From contig NZ_CAMLHF010000172.1 of assembly GCF_946479715.1 (NCBI RefSeq), forward strand, positions 1-11,926: a stretch of 11,926 nt of DNA, in the 5' to 3' direction. The notes beneath the pieces were generated by a model. It was not told the origin of the DNA and made no database searches. It was given only the letters and a program-made list of their open reading frames with translations. The translations under genes were made by a program, and so were the position numbers. This document shows, one piece after another, positions 1-7,025 of the stretch (position 1 is the stretch's first letter; every line of letters starts with the position of its first letter). Source of the DNA: an uncultured Pedobacter sp. GTDB taxonomy: Bacteria > Bacteroidota > Bacteroidia > Sphingobacteriales > Sphingobacteriaceae.

Positions 1-372
1 TTTCAGCGGATGTTTTCTGAGCCAAAAAGTAAGCAGATCATGATGAAGGAATTACATCAGTTTACAGCTCTAAATCACCTCTTATCATCTTATGTAGCCA
101 CATTATCTTTGTATAATAAGGATCATTCTTTTGTTTTTTCAAATTTTGAAGAGCTAAATCCTATTACACAAAACACAGTTTATCTGCTGAACTTAGCTTC
201 TGAAAATCTATTCAAAAATACAGGGGTGGTTAATAACGTTCCGTTAATCAGAAGAAATATGAATGTTAACGACGATGAGCAAAGTGATGAAGTAATCATT
301 GCAGAGCAGTTTGACATGATCCAAAAGGTAGCGTACGATATTTATAAACTATCAGAAAAAATTAAATTATAA
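1..372 (+). CDS. FUSC-family (YccS/YhfK-like) membrane protein, C-terminal fragment
   Basis: The reading frame is open from base 1 and reads FQRMFSEPKSKQ at the window edge, so the first ATG (base 10) is probably internal and the gene starts upstream of the window. About 123 residues are visible. They are soluble, largely helical and have no membrane segment. The QRM-SEPKSKQ stretch followed by a helix with LNHLLSSYVATL resembles the cytoplasmic C-terminal part of FUSC/YccS-type integral membrane proteins as I remember them from Bacteroidetes. Those proteins have N-terminal membrane helices, which would lie outside the window. Their substrate is not well defined; relatives are linked to efflux of aromatic acids. 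The stop is TAA at 370-372, and ohr follows 40 nt later on the same strand. The family assignment rests on recall of a short motif and is moderate. The fragment being a true gene end is more secure. Confidence 0.6.
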   Translation, partial: FQRMFSEPKSKQIMMKELHQFTALNHLLSSYVATLSLYNKDHSFVFSNFEELNPITQNTVYLLNLASENLFKNTGVVNNVPLIRRNMNVNDDEQSDEVIIAEQFDMIQKVAYDIYKLSEKIKL

Positions 373-412
373 AACTTTAACTCTGCTCGTGTTGTTATAA
401 TTTCATTGTAAA

Positions 413-832
413 ATGAAAAACATGGAAAAACTGTATACTGCATCAGTAACTGCTAAAGGCGGTCGTGATGGACATATCAAATCTAGTGACGGAATAATAG
501 AATTCGATTTAAGAAAACCAAAAGAACTAGGCGGACAAGGCGGTGCAACAAATCCAGAGCAACTATTTGCTGCTGCCTGGGGAGCTTGTTATTTAGGCGC
601 ACTTGGCTCTATTGCACAACACGATGGTGTTGATACCTCCGAAGCAACTGTAGATGTACAGGTGTCTTTTAATAAAGATGGAAACGCTTTTGTTTTATCA
701 GCAGATCTGGATGTACATATTCCTGGGATAACTACAGAAGAAGCTCAACACCTTGCAGAAAAAGCACACAGAGCGTGTCCTTATTCTAAAGCTACCAAAG
801 GTAATATTGAAACAAGGGTTACAGCTTTGTAA
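413..832 (+). CDS. ohr: Organic hydroperoxide resistance protein, Ohr/OsmC family
   Basis: This is a thiol peroxidase of the Ohr subfamily, which reduces organic and fatty acid hydroperoxides in the cytoplasm using a reactive cysteine pair re-reduced by lipoylated proteins. The 139-residue length is normal for Ohr. All expected active-site positions are present: Arg18 in the N-terminal GGRDG, Glu49 in TNPEQLFAAA, peroxidatic Cys59 in GACYLGAL, and resolving Cys122 in ACPYSKATKGNI. The GGRDG and CPYS-AT-GN motifs favour Ohr over OsmC. The start at 413 is chosen because it puts Arg18 at the usual position; ATG 422 is possible and would remove three residues. No MarR-type OhrR regulator lies next to it, so the usual control of this gene cannot be seen here. 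A long inverted repeat begins 7 nt after the stop. Confidence 0.95.
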   Translation: MKNMEKLYTASVTAKGGRDGHIKSSDGIIEFDLRKPKELGGQGGATNPEQLFAAAWGACYLGALGSIAQHDGVDTSEATVDVQVSFNKDGNAFVLSADLDVHIPGITTEEAQHLAEKAHRACPYSKATKGNIETRVTAL

Positions 833-838
833 GGCCTT

Positions 839-934
839 TATCGTCATCTCGAATGCAAAGAGAGATCTCTTGATCATGGAATAATGCAAATTCACATAAC
901 CAGGAGATCTCTCTTTGCATTCGAGATGACGATA
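839..934. repeat. 96-bp element with 34-bp inverted arms between convergent genes
   Basis: The left arm (839-872) and right arm (901-934) are reverse complements over 34 positions with a single mismatch (870 against 903); the outer 31 pairs are perfect. The loop is 28 nt (873-900). Each arm also carries its own palindrome around AGATCT (861-870 in the left arm). The element nearly fills the gap between the ohr stop (832) and the bioB stop (941), so it would form a very stable hairpin in either transcript. Neither side has a run of T after the stem, so it is not a canonical intrinsic terminator. The outermost bases on both ends are TA, which could be a TA target duplication or just part of the stem. 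From memory, palindromes beginning CGTCATCTCGA and containing GAGAGATCT recur between genes in Sphingobacteriaceae. The call as an interspersed REP/MITE-like element is inferred; the inverted repeat itself is certain. Confidence 0.9.
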
Positions 935-940
935 GCATTA

Positions 941-1951
941 TTAAACTGTTGCTTCAGTCTGTTTATCTGCAACGGTATTCGCAGGTCTGCCATTTTTAAA
1001 AGCATCCCTGGTCTTTAAGCCCAACAGCTCAAACATCGCCATGTCGTCAACAAACGCAGGATTTGGTGTAGTCAATAATTTATCGCCGGCAAAAATAGAA
1101 CTTGCTCCTGCCATAAAGCAAAATGCTTGCTCCAGAGTGCTCATTTCATTTCTACCTGCCGATAGACGTACTACCGAATTTGGCATTACAATACGTGCTG
1201 TAGCAATCATTCTAACCATATCCCAAATCGGAACACGTGGCTGAGATTCTAAGGGCGTTCCTTTCACAGGAACCAATGCATTTACCGGAACCGATTCCGG
1301 ATGAACAGCCATATTCGCTAAGGTCTGCAACATAGAAACCCTATCTTCAACAGTTTCCCCTAATCCGATAATACCACCGCTGCATACTGTTAATTTTGCT
1401 TTACGCACATTTTTTATAGTATTCAAACGATCATCGTAAGTACGGGTCGAGATAATACGTTTGTAATCATCCTCTGAAGTGTCAATATTATGGTTATAAG
1501 CATATAAACCTGCATCAGCAAGTCGTTGAGCTTGATTTTCAGTAAGCATACCTAATGTACAGCAAACCTCCATATCCATATCATTTACGGCCTTCACCAT
1601 TTCAATTACACGGTCAAAGTCGCGGTTATCCCTTACTTCACGCCATGCTGCGCCCATACATAAGCGAGACGCCCCCCCTTCTTTAGCCTTCACAGCTGCG
1701 CTTACCACCTGGCTTACCTGCATTAGCGGCTGAACTTCCAGATCAGTATGATAACGTGCTGCTTGCGGGCAATAAGAGCAATCTTCGGCACAACCACCTG
1801 TTTTTATCGAGATCAAAGAACTCACCTGCACTTCTGCGTAGTCTTTATTTTCGCGGTGTATCGTTGCTGCTTCGTAAACGAGATCCAAAAATGGCTTATG
1901 ATATATGGCTGATATTTCTTCCTTTGTCCAGTTGTGTTTTGTTGGTTGCAT
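941..1951 (-). CDS. bioB: Biotin synthase, radical SAM enzyme
   Basis: This enzyme inserts sulfur into dethiobiotin to make biotin, the last step of the pathway, in the cytoplasm. The 336-residue length is typical. The radical SAM cluster motif [12 protein letters not shown] gives Cys54, Cys58 and Cys61 for the 4Fe-4S cluster. The ligands expected for the second (2Fe-2S) cluster are also present: Cys98 (RLCMGAAWR), Cys130 (EVCCTLG), Cys190 ([12 protein letters not shown]) and Arg262 ([11 protein letters not shown]). The YNHNIDTS segment near 152-159 is another BioB hallmark. It lies 19 nt downstream of mgtE on the same strand and is the last gene of the set WbqC-corA-mgtE-bioB. No other biotin gene is in the window, so the rest of the pathway must be elsewhere. 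No BirA-type operator was recognised in the short gap. The gene ends 7 nt from the inverted repeat at 839-934. Confidence 0.97.
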   Translation of the reverse strand: MQPTKHNWTKEEISAIYHKPFLDLVYEAATIHRENKDYAEVQVSSLISIKTGGCAEDCSYCPQAARYHTDLEVQPLMQVSQVVSAAVKAKEGGASRLCMGAAWREVRDNRDFDRVIEMVKAVNDMDMEVCCTLGMLTENQAQRLADAGLYAYNHNIDTSEDDYKRIISTRTYDDRLNTIKNVRKAKLTVCSGGIIGLGETVEDRVSMLQTLANMAVHPESVPVNALVPVKGTPLESQPRVPIWDMVRMIATARIVMPNSVVRLSAGRNEMSTLEQAFCFMAGASSIFAGDKLLTTPNPAFVDDMAMFELLGLKTRDAFKNGRPANTVADKQTEATV

Positions 1952-1970
1952 ATAATAATGAATAATAGAA

Positions 1971-3320
1971 TTAAAGTAAAAGCTTGCTTGCTAAACCCAG
2001 CAGCAGCAAAAATCCGAAAACATCTGTAAATGTTGTAATAATTATTGAAGAAGCAATGGCCGGATCAATTCCAACCCGCTTTAAAATTAATGGAATACCC
2101 GCTCCGGTAATACCGGCAATTAGCAAATTGCCTGTCATAGCCAGAAAAATCACTAAGCCAAGCATCGGGTTAGAGTCAAAGAATATGGCAAATAAAAATA
2201 CAATTAAGCCTGTTACGGCACCATTAATAAGACCTACAGTAACCTCTTTTAATACTGTTCTGTATGCCTGATTATCCGTAAGGTCATATAATGAAATCCT
2301 TCTTACCGTTACCGCAAGTGCCTGTGTAGCGGCATTACCACCCATTCCGGCAATAATTGTCATGTAAGCAGGCAATACATCAATCAGTTTGATAGTAGGT
2401 TCAAAATGACGGATAACCCCTGAGGCAAGGAATGCCGTACCTAAGTTTAATATTAACCATGGCAAACGCGATTTCACAGCCTCAATCCAGTTACCACTTA
2501 ATTCCTCATCTTCTGATACCCCTGATATTTTTAAGATGTCCTCCGTATTCTCGTCCTCCAGAACATCAATAACATCGTCAAACGTTACACGTCCAAGCAA
2601 TTTCATATCGTTATCTAAAACCGGAATACTGGTAATGTTGTATTGAGAAATAAGCCTGGCAACCTCTTCCTGATCCGTATCCGGATGCACCCATGCAACC
2701 TCAGCTTTAACAAGCTCAGTTATTTTTACATTTCCCTTGGCTTTAATGATATCCTTTAAAGAAACAATGCCCTGAAAAGTATTTTCATCGTCTATTACAT
2801 AAACAGTATAAAACTCTTCAATCTCTTCGCTTTGGCGGATAATTTCGTCAATGGCGTCCTTTTTGGTCAGGTTTAAATTGATACGGATAAACTCCGTGTT
2901 CATCAAACCACCCGCAGTTTCTTCGTGATAACTTAACAAGTTACGGATGCTCGAGGCATCATCTTCACTCAGATCTCCTAGAATTTCTTTCTGTTCGTGT
3001 TCCTCAAGTTGAGATATGATGTCTGTAGCATCATCATAATCCAATTCCTCAACAATCTCTGTCCGTTTATCGGGATGAAGCTGAAGCAACAATTCTTCAG
3101 GATGCGACTCCTCATGCATCTCTGAGATAACTTCAGAAGCAATCTCTACAGACAAAAGATTGATAATGCGTTGCTTATCCTCTTTGGCTAAACTTTCAAA
3201 TAAGATCGCAATTTCAGACGCGTGATATTCTTCGAGAATAACCTTTAGTTCCTCATCGCTACCGCCTAAAGCAGCCTTAATCTTAGATACGTCTGTTTTG
3301 TCTAGATCGAAAGATTGCAT
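1971..3320 (-). CDS. mgtE: Magnesium transporter MgtE
   Basis: This is an inner-membrane, Mg2+-gated magnesium channel. The 449 residues show the full MgtE layout: an acidic helical N domain (about 10-135) ending in the hallmark ETAGG (134-138); two CBS domains (about 143-195 and 202-260) with VSLKDI and [19 protein letters not shown]; a plug-helix region (about 262-283); and five membrane segments from about 285 to the C terminus. Pore-family signatures are [15 protein letters not shown] (328-341) and [18 protein letters not shown], in which Asp433 matches the conserved pore aspartate. Acidic residues are dense in the N and CBS domains, as expected for Mg2+ sensing. It starts 27 nt after the corA stop and is probably cotranscribed with it. 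No Mg2+-sensing leader can fit in that gap, so control, if any, would be at the protein level or from an upstream promoter. Confidence 0.96.
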   Translation of the reverse strand: MQSFDLDKTDVSKIKAALGGSDEELKVILEEYHASEIAILFESLAKEDKQRIINLLSVEIASEVISEMHEESHPEELLLQLHPDKRTEIVEELDYDDATDIISQLEEHEQKEILGDLSEDDASSIRNLLSYHEETAGGLMNTEFIRINLNLTKKDAIDEIIRQSEEIEEFYTVYVIDDENTFQGIVSLKDIIKAKGNVKITELVKAEVAWVHPDTDQEEVARLISQYNITSIPVLDNDMKLLGRVTFDDVIDVLEDENTEDILKISGVSEDEELSGNWIEAVKSRLPWLILNLGTAFLASGVIRHFEPTIKLIDVLPAYMTIIAGMGGNAATQALAVTVRRISLYDLTDNQAYRTVLKEVTVGLINGAVTGLIVFLFAIFFDSNPMLGLVIFLAMTGNLLIAGITGAGIPLILKRVGIDPAIASSIIITTFTDVFGFLLLLGLASKLLL

Positions 3321-3347
3321 AAGCCGCTAAGGTAAGAATAATCAGTC

Positions 3348-4469
3348 CTATTTAAACCATCCTTTACGCCAGAAATATATGATTTGTGCTACCGCGATAA
3401 GCCCCATACCTATCATTGTGTATAAATACCCATGTGCAGCATACAGCTCAGGCATATTTTTAGGCAATACTTTCCCTGTAAGTGGGTCCTGGATAGCAAA
3501 ATTCATTCCGTATATACCTGCAATAAATGTTAAAGGAATAAAAATGGATGAGATAATGGTAAGTACTTTCATGATCTCGTTCATTCTATTGCTAATCATT
3601 GATAAGTACATGTCTAAATTACTGATAGATATCTCCTTTAAAGACTCCACAACATCAATAATCTGGATGCAATGATCATACGCATCTTTAATATAGAGCT
3701 TTGTTTGCTCGCTAACTAAAGAACTATCGCTTCTCAGAATATCATTTAATTTATCCCTTTCCGGCCAAACTACCCTGCGAATTCCAATCAGATTTCTTTT
3801 AATCATCTGTGTATCGAACATCACCGTTTTATCGGGTTTATCAAATAAACGGTCTTCAATAGCATCCAGATCCTCTCCCCATGAACCTAAAATCACAAAG
3901 TAAGTATCCACAATAATATCCATAAGGGCATACATTAAGTAGCTGCTTCCAGCTATCCTGATATTACCTTTTCCACCTTTTAACCTCGATCTTATCGGTT
4001 CAAGGCAATCCTCATAATTTTCCTGAAGCGTAAATAATGCATTATCTGTAAGTAAAAATGAAACCTGAACATTATCCAGGTCTTTATTTTCATCAAAATG
4101 AAGCATTCTGCTTACGGCATAATCATAACTACCATACTCTTCAAACTTTGGTCGCTGATAAGTACGGGTAATATCCTCTAATACAAGCTTATTTACATTA
4201 AAATCAGTAGATAAGGTTTCGAACATTGCTAATGAATCAAATCCCTTAATTTCAATCCAAAACGTAAAATCCTTATCAGAAACAATCTGAGCTACATTAT
4301 TTAAAGAATTAAGCTCTTTAACCTCATAATACTCAGCATTGTATTTATAAAGCTTAATTACAGGTTTTAATGCATTTTCGTCAATATATATTACGCCGGG
4401 ACTAGACCCTGCCGCCGGCAACGAATACTTTTTGTGCTTCCGATGTTTACGTTTTGCTTGTTTAGTCAT
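3348..4469 (-). CDS. corA: CorA-type divalent cation (Mg2+/Co2+) channel
   Basis: This is a pentameric inner-membrane channel for Mg2+ (often also Co2+ or Ni2+). The 373-residue protein has a long soluble N-terminal region, a long stalk helix region (about 230-300), and two C-terminal membrane segments (about 301-320 and 348-367). Directly after the first membrane segment is the YGMNF signature (GMN at 321-323), which forms the selectivity filter. The loop between the two helices is short and polar, and the C terminus is basic (FWRKGWFK), as expected for the cytoplasmic end. The N terminus is unusually rich in Lys, Arg and His (residues 3-14). The gene begins 1 nt after the stop of the WbqC-family gene, so translation may be coupled, and mgtE follows 27 nt downstream. 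The family call is firm. Whether Mg2+ is the main physiological ion cannot be read from sequence. Confidence 0.95.
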   Translation of the reverse strand: MTKQAKRKHRKHKKYSLPAAGSSPGVIYIDENALKPVIKLYKYNAEYYEVKELNSLNNVAQIVSDKDFTFWIEIKGFDSLAMFETLSTDFNVNKLVLEDITRTYQRPKFEEYGSYDYAVSRMLHFDENKDLDNVQVSFLLTDNALFTLQENYEDCLEPIRSRLKGGKGNIRIAGSSYLMYALMDIIVDTYFVILGSWGEDLDAIEDRLFDKPDKTVMFDTQMIKRNLIGIRRVVWPERDKLNDILRSDSSLVSEQTKLYIKDAYDHCIQIIDVVESLKEISISNLDMYLSMISNRMNEIMKVLTIISSIFIPLTFIAGIYGMNFAIQDPLTGKVLPKNMPELYAAHGYLYTMIGMGLIAVAQIIYFWRKGWFK

Positions 4470-4470
4470 A

Positions 4471-5085
4471 CTACATATATGATTTGGATTGTGGTCCCTG
4501 GTTAAACAACAAGTCTACAATACTTAAATTTGGCTTAAACCCTTCTCTATCATCAAAAACCTGAAAATAAGGCTTATATATCGTATTATCATCTACATTT
4601 TTAAAATGTATTTTATTAGTCCTGTAGTCTAATTCAGGAGCTACATCATCAATATATTCAGAAGTAAAATTAAGTTTCACATCCTTTTTTAACTGTTTCA
4701 ATAACCATTCCAATAGCTCCAGGTTATAATCAAACAGAAATTCAAATTTATTATGATAAAAACGGGCAAACTCATCCTCATAAAACTCGAAGTAAGCCGA
4801 GTTGCGATAACAGCTTTCAAGGCTCTTCCAATGTAGCCTTTGCCAGTTAAAATCGTTGCTTATTTTAACATCTTTAACCTTTGTATGTACTTTATTGCCT
4901 CTTATAACCGGCACAATAAGATCCAAACTTCCATTTGGCGAATATATTCTTGCTCTGTTTCTATAGGTCTGTTTAGGGAAATGCTCTTCCTTTTCAATCA
5001 AAAAGTTACCGTCAAAGTCTTTTAAACCAGAAAAATAACTAATTGGCGGAAGATAAAAAAGTGGGAATATAGCTGAACTTTGCAT
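4471..5085 (-). CDS. WbqC-family protein
   Basis: This 204-residue cytoplasmic protein belongs to the WbqC-like family, often found with O-antigen or other polysaccharide genes. Its biochemical role is not well established, and I do not assign a reaction. Family signatures are FPLFYLPPISYF near the N terminus (residues 7-18), KQTYRNRARI with NG shortly after (38-52), W-RLHWKSLESCYRNSAYFEFY (81-102), and the C-terminal FKPNLSIVDLLFNQGPQS (183-200). The frame stays open upstream to ATG 5214, but the added 43 residues look nothing like the family and would overlap the divergent acyltransferase gene by about 90 nt. ATG 5085 puts the YLPPISYF motif where the family has it. It is the first gene of the minus-strand set leading into corA, mgtE and bioB, and is divergent from the acyltransferase gene. 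Confidence 0.88.
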   Translation of the reverse strand: MQSSAIFPLFYLPPISYFSGLKDFDGNFLIEKEEHFPKQTYRNRARIYSPNGSLDLIVPVIRGNKVHTKVKDVKISNDFNWQRLHWKSLESCYRNSAYFEFYEDEFARFYHNKFEFLFDYNLELLEWLLKQLKKDVKLNFTSEYIDDVAPELDYRTNKIHFKNVDDNTIYKPYFQVFDDREGFKPNLSIVDLLFNQGPQSKSYM

Positions 5086-5094
5086 CTGATAATT

Positions 5095-5102
5095 TATGTT
5101 TG
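5095..5102 (+). promoter_or_regulatory. Putative promoter -7 box (TATGTTTG) for the acyltransferase-glycosyltransferase pair
   Basis: TATGTTTG matches the Bacteroidetes sigma-A -7 consensus TAnnTTTG exactly. It sits 21 nt before ATG 5124, which predicts a leader of roughly 15 nt. The only TTTG upstream (5079-5082) is just 12 nt away, which is closer than the usual spacing of about 19-21 nt, so the -33 element is not clear. The box overlaps the alternative TTG start at 5100, which supports ATG 5124 as the true start. Confidence 0.5.
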
Positions 5103-5123
5103 CATTCTCAATTCGCCAAATTA

Positions 5124-6008
5124 ATGATAAAAAAAAGCTTTTCTTATATAGGAATATTTTTTTTGAACTTTTTATCACTACTTCCAACCCCATTGTTGTA
5201 TTTCTTTGCAGCACTGTTGTATTATCCGCTATATTATATTCTAGGCTACCGTAAAAAGGTTGTTCGCCAAAACCTGGTTAATTCCTTTCCTGAAAAGAGC
5301 ATTGAGGAGATTATTAAAATTGAGAAAGCATATTACAGGCACTTTACACGATTAGTGCTCGAAACCATAAAAATGGCTTCCATTTCTGAGTCAGAACTCA
5401 AAAAACGCGTTAAGTTTAACAACCTTGAAATAGTAGAACAACACGTTAAAAATGGTCAAAGCATACTGGCATGTACCGGGCATTATTGCAATTGGGAATG
5501 GGGCATGCTGGCACTTAGTTTAACACTTTGCCCACAGAGTTACGTGATCTTTAAGCCTATTAACAATCAACTTTTCGACAGTTGGTTTTATAAAATGAGG
5601 ACCAGATTTGGGAACCGTTTTATTGCTATGAAACAGACACTCAGAATGCTGGCATCTACCAGGAATGAGCTTACTATGTTTTGTTTTGCAAACGATCAAA
5701 CGCCTGTCGGACACGAAATCCAATACTGGCTCCCTTTCCTCAATCAGCGTACACCAGTGTTACTTGGACTAGAAAAAATAGCCTTACAAACCAACAGGCC
5801 TGTAATCTATTTCAAAATGAAACATATAAAAAATGGTTATTATGAGGTAGATTGCGAGACAATTTGCAACGATCCAAGTAAAACTACCGAACATCAAATT
5901 ACCAACATGAGTTTCAATATCCTTGAAAATATGATCAATGAAAACCCTGCTTACTGGTTATGGAGCCACAGGCGATGGAAACACAATAAACAAGAAAACG
6001 TAGGATAA
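5124..6008 (+). CDS. Lysophospholipid/lipid A acyltransferase, HtrB/LpxL-like
   Basis: This is a membrane-bound acyltransferase of the LpxL/HtrB (lipid A late acyltransferase) family, which moves a fatty acyl chain from acyl-ACP to lipid A or a related lipid at the inner membrane. From ATG 5124 the protein has 294 residues. It starts with a hydrophobic segment (about 4-40) followed by GYRKKVVRQNLVNSFPEKS, typical of this family. The catalytic HX4E motif is HYCNWE (His120, Glu125). Further family features are ANDQTP (189-194) and the C-terminal WLWSHRRWKH (278-287). A TTG start at 5100 would add eight residues but lies inside a likely -7 promoter box. The TAA stop is followed directly by the ATG of the glycosyltransferase gene, so the two are probably coupled. 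Whether the acceptor is lipid A, an ornithine-type lipid or another lipid is not decided by the sequence. Confidence 0.9.
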   Translation: MIKKSFSYIGIFFLNFLSLLPTPLLYFFAALLYYPLYYILGYRKKVVRQNLVNSFPEKSIEEIIKIEKAYYRHFTRLVLETIKMASISESELKKRVKFNNLEIVEQHVKNGQSILACTGHYCNWEWGMLALSLTLCPQSYVIFKPINNQLFDSWFYKMRTRFGNRFIAMKQTLRMLASTRNELTMFCFANDQTPVGHEIQYWLPFLNQRTPVLLGLEKIALQTNRPVIYFKMKHIKNGYYEVDCETICNDPSKTTEHQITNMSFNILENMINENPAYWLWSHRRWKHNKQENVG

Positions 6009-7025
6009 ATGGAACCAAGTGTAGCAGTAGTGATCTTGAATTGGAATGGGCAGGCTTTGCTTCAGCAATTTTTACCCGGTGTAATTCAATCTAAATACAG
6101 TAATTTACAATTAATAGTGGGCGACAATGCTTCTACTGACAATTCAGTGGAATTTGTTCGTACCAACTACCCTGATATCAGGATCATACAAAACGATGCC
6201 AATTACGGATTTGCCGAAGGATACCGTAAAATACTGGAGCAGGTAGATGCTGAATATTACGTGCTTTTAAATTCAGATGTAGAAGTTCCGGAAAACTGGA
6301 TACAACCAGTTATAGATATGATGCAAACCGACAGCAGTATTGCCGTTGCCCAGCCTAAAATAAAATGGCAAAAAAACAGAAAAGAGTTTGAATATGCCGG
6401 TGCAGCCGGTGGTTACCTTGATCTTCATGGATTTCCATTCTGCAGAGGCAGACTGTTCGAAACAGTTGAATCAGACCACGGTCAGTACAACGACTCCAGT
6501 GAGATATTCTGGGCCAGTGGAGCCGCTCTCTTTATAAAAAGCAAGCAATGGAAAGAAGTTGGTGGCCTGGATCCCGATTTCTTTGCCCACATGGAAGAAA
6601 TTGACCTTTGCTGGCGTTTAAAAAACCTTGGCTACAAGATTGTTTACTGTGCTGATGCAGAAGTATATCATGTTGGCGGTGGAACATTAAGTGCTAATAA
6701 CCCTTATAAAACGTATTTAAACTTCAGAAACAACCTGATCATCCTTCAAAAGAACCTTCCCATAGGCGATGCTTATTCGAGGATATTTATTAGAATGTGT
6801 ATAGATTTTGTAGCCTGGATCCATTTTCTGCTGCAGGGAAAAACAGATTTCGCTTTTGCCATTAACAAAGCGCATTATCACTTCCTTAAAAGCCTATCGG
6901 CCAATTCGAAGAAAAGAACAGCTAAACAGATCAGCTTTCAAAAACACGTTGGCCAATATCCATCAAGTATTGTATATGCCTATTTTATAAAGAAAATCAG
7001 GTTTTTTAGTCAGTTAAAAACCTAA
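6009..7025 (+). CDS. Family 2 glycosyltransferase (WbbL/rhamnosyltransferase-like)
   Basis: This is a GT-A fold, inverting glycosyltransferase of 338 residues that transfers a sugar from a nucleotide-sugar donor, probably at the inner face of the membrane during glycolipid or polysaccharide synthesis. Domain signs are VAVVILNWNG at the N terminus, the nucleotide-binding GDNASTDNS (38-46), the metal-site LLNSDVEVP with NSD at 88-90 in place of a strict DxD, SGAALFIK (170-177), and the catalytic-region HMEEIDLCWRLKNLGYK (194-210). The C-terminal part (about 235-300) has amphipathic or hydrophobic helices, consistent with membrane association but with no clear multi-pass segment. The ATG directly abuts the stop of the acyltransferase gene, which suggests one transcript and a shared lipid-linked pathway. 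Donor and acceptor cannot be named. Its 3' end overlaps the convergent M28 peptidase gene by 4 nt. Confidence 0.92.
   Translation: MEPSVAVVILNWNGQALLQQFLPGVIQSKYSNLQLIVGDNASTDNSVEFVRTNYPDIRIIQNDANYGFAEGYRKILEQVDAEYYVLLNSDVEVPENWIQPVIDMMQTDSSIAVAQPKIKWQKNRKEFEYAGAAGGYLDLHGFPFCRGRLFETVESDHGQYNDSSEIFWASGAALFIKSKQWKEVGGLDPDFFAHMEEIDLCWRLKNLGYKIVYCADAEVYHVGGGTLSANNPYKTYLNFRNNLIILQKNLPIGDAYSRIFIRMCIDFVAWIHFLLQGKTDFAFAINKAHYHFLKSLSANSKKRTAKQISFQKHVGQYPSSIVYAYFIKKIRFFSQLKT

Noticed and set aside
698..895. Minus-strand 65-codon frame across the ohr end and the inverted repeat
   Set aside because: It is antisense to the well-supported ohr gene, its N-terminal part is made of the repeat, and it has no recognisable motif.
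839..934. Canonical intrinsic terminator at the inverted repeat
   Set aside because: No T-run follows the stem on either strand, and stem and loop are much longer than usual, so only the repeat is called.
1756..1965. Plus-strand frame antisense to the bioB 5' end
   Set aside because: bioB is unambiguous here; the frame is a shadow without family features. The same holds for 1041-1244 within bioB.
1984..2271. Plus-strand 95-codon frame opposite mgtE
   Set aside because: It is antisense to the MgtE membrane domain and has no motif of its own.
3321..3347. Mg2+-sensing leader (M-box type) before mgtE
   Set aside because: Only 27 nt separate corA and mgtE, and only 1 nt precedes corA; neither gap can hold such an RNA.
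3379..3675. Plus-strand 98-codon hydrophobic frame opposite corA
   Set aside because: The hydrophobic stretches mirror the membrane-segment codons of CorA on the other strand.
5086..5214. N-terminal extension of the WbqC gene to ATG 5214
   Set aside because: The 43 extra residues do not match the family, precede the normal YLPPISYF position and overlap the acyltransferase gene.
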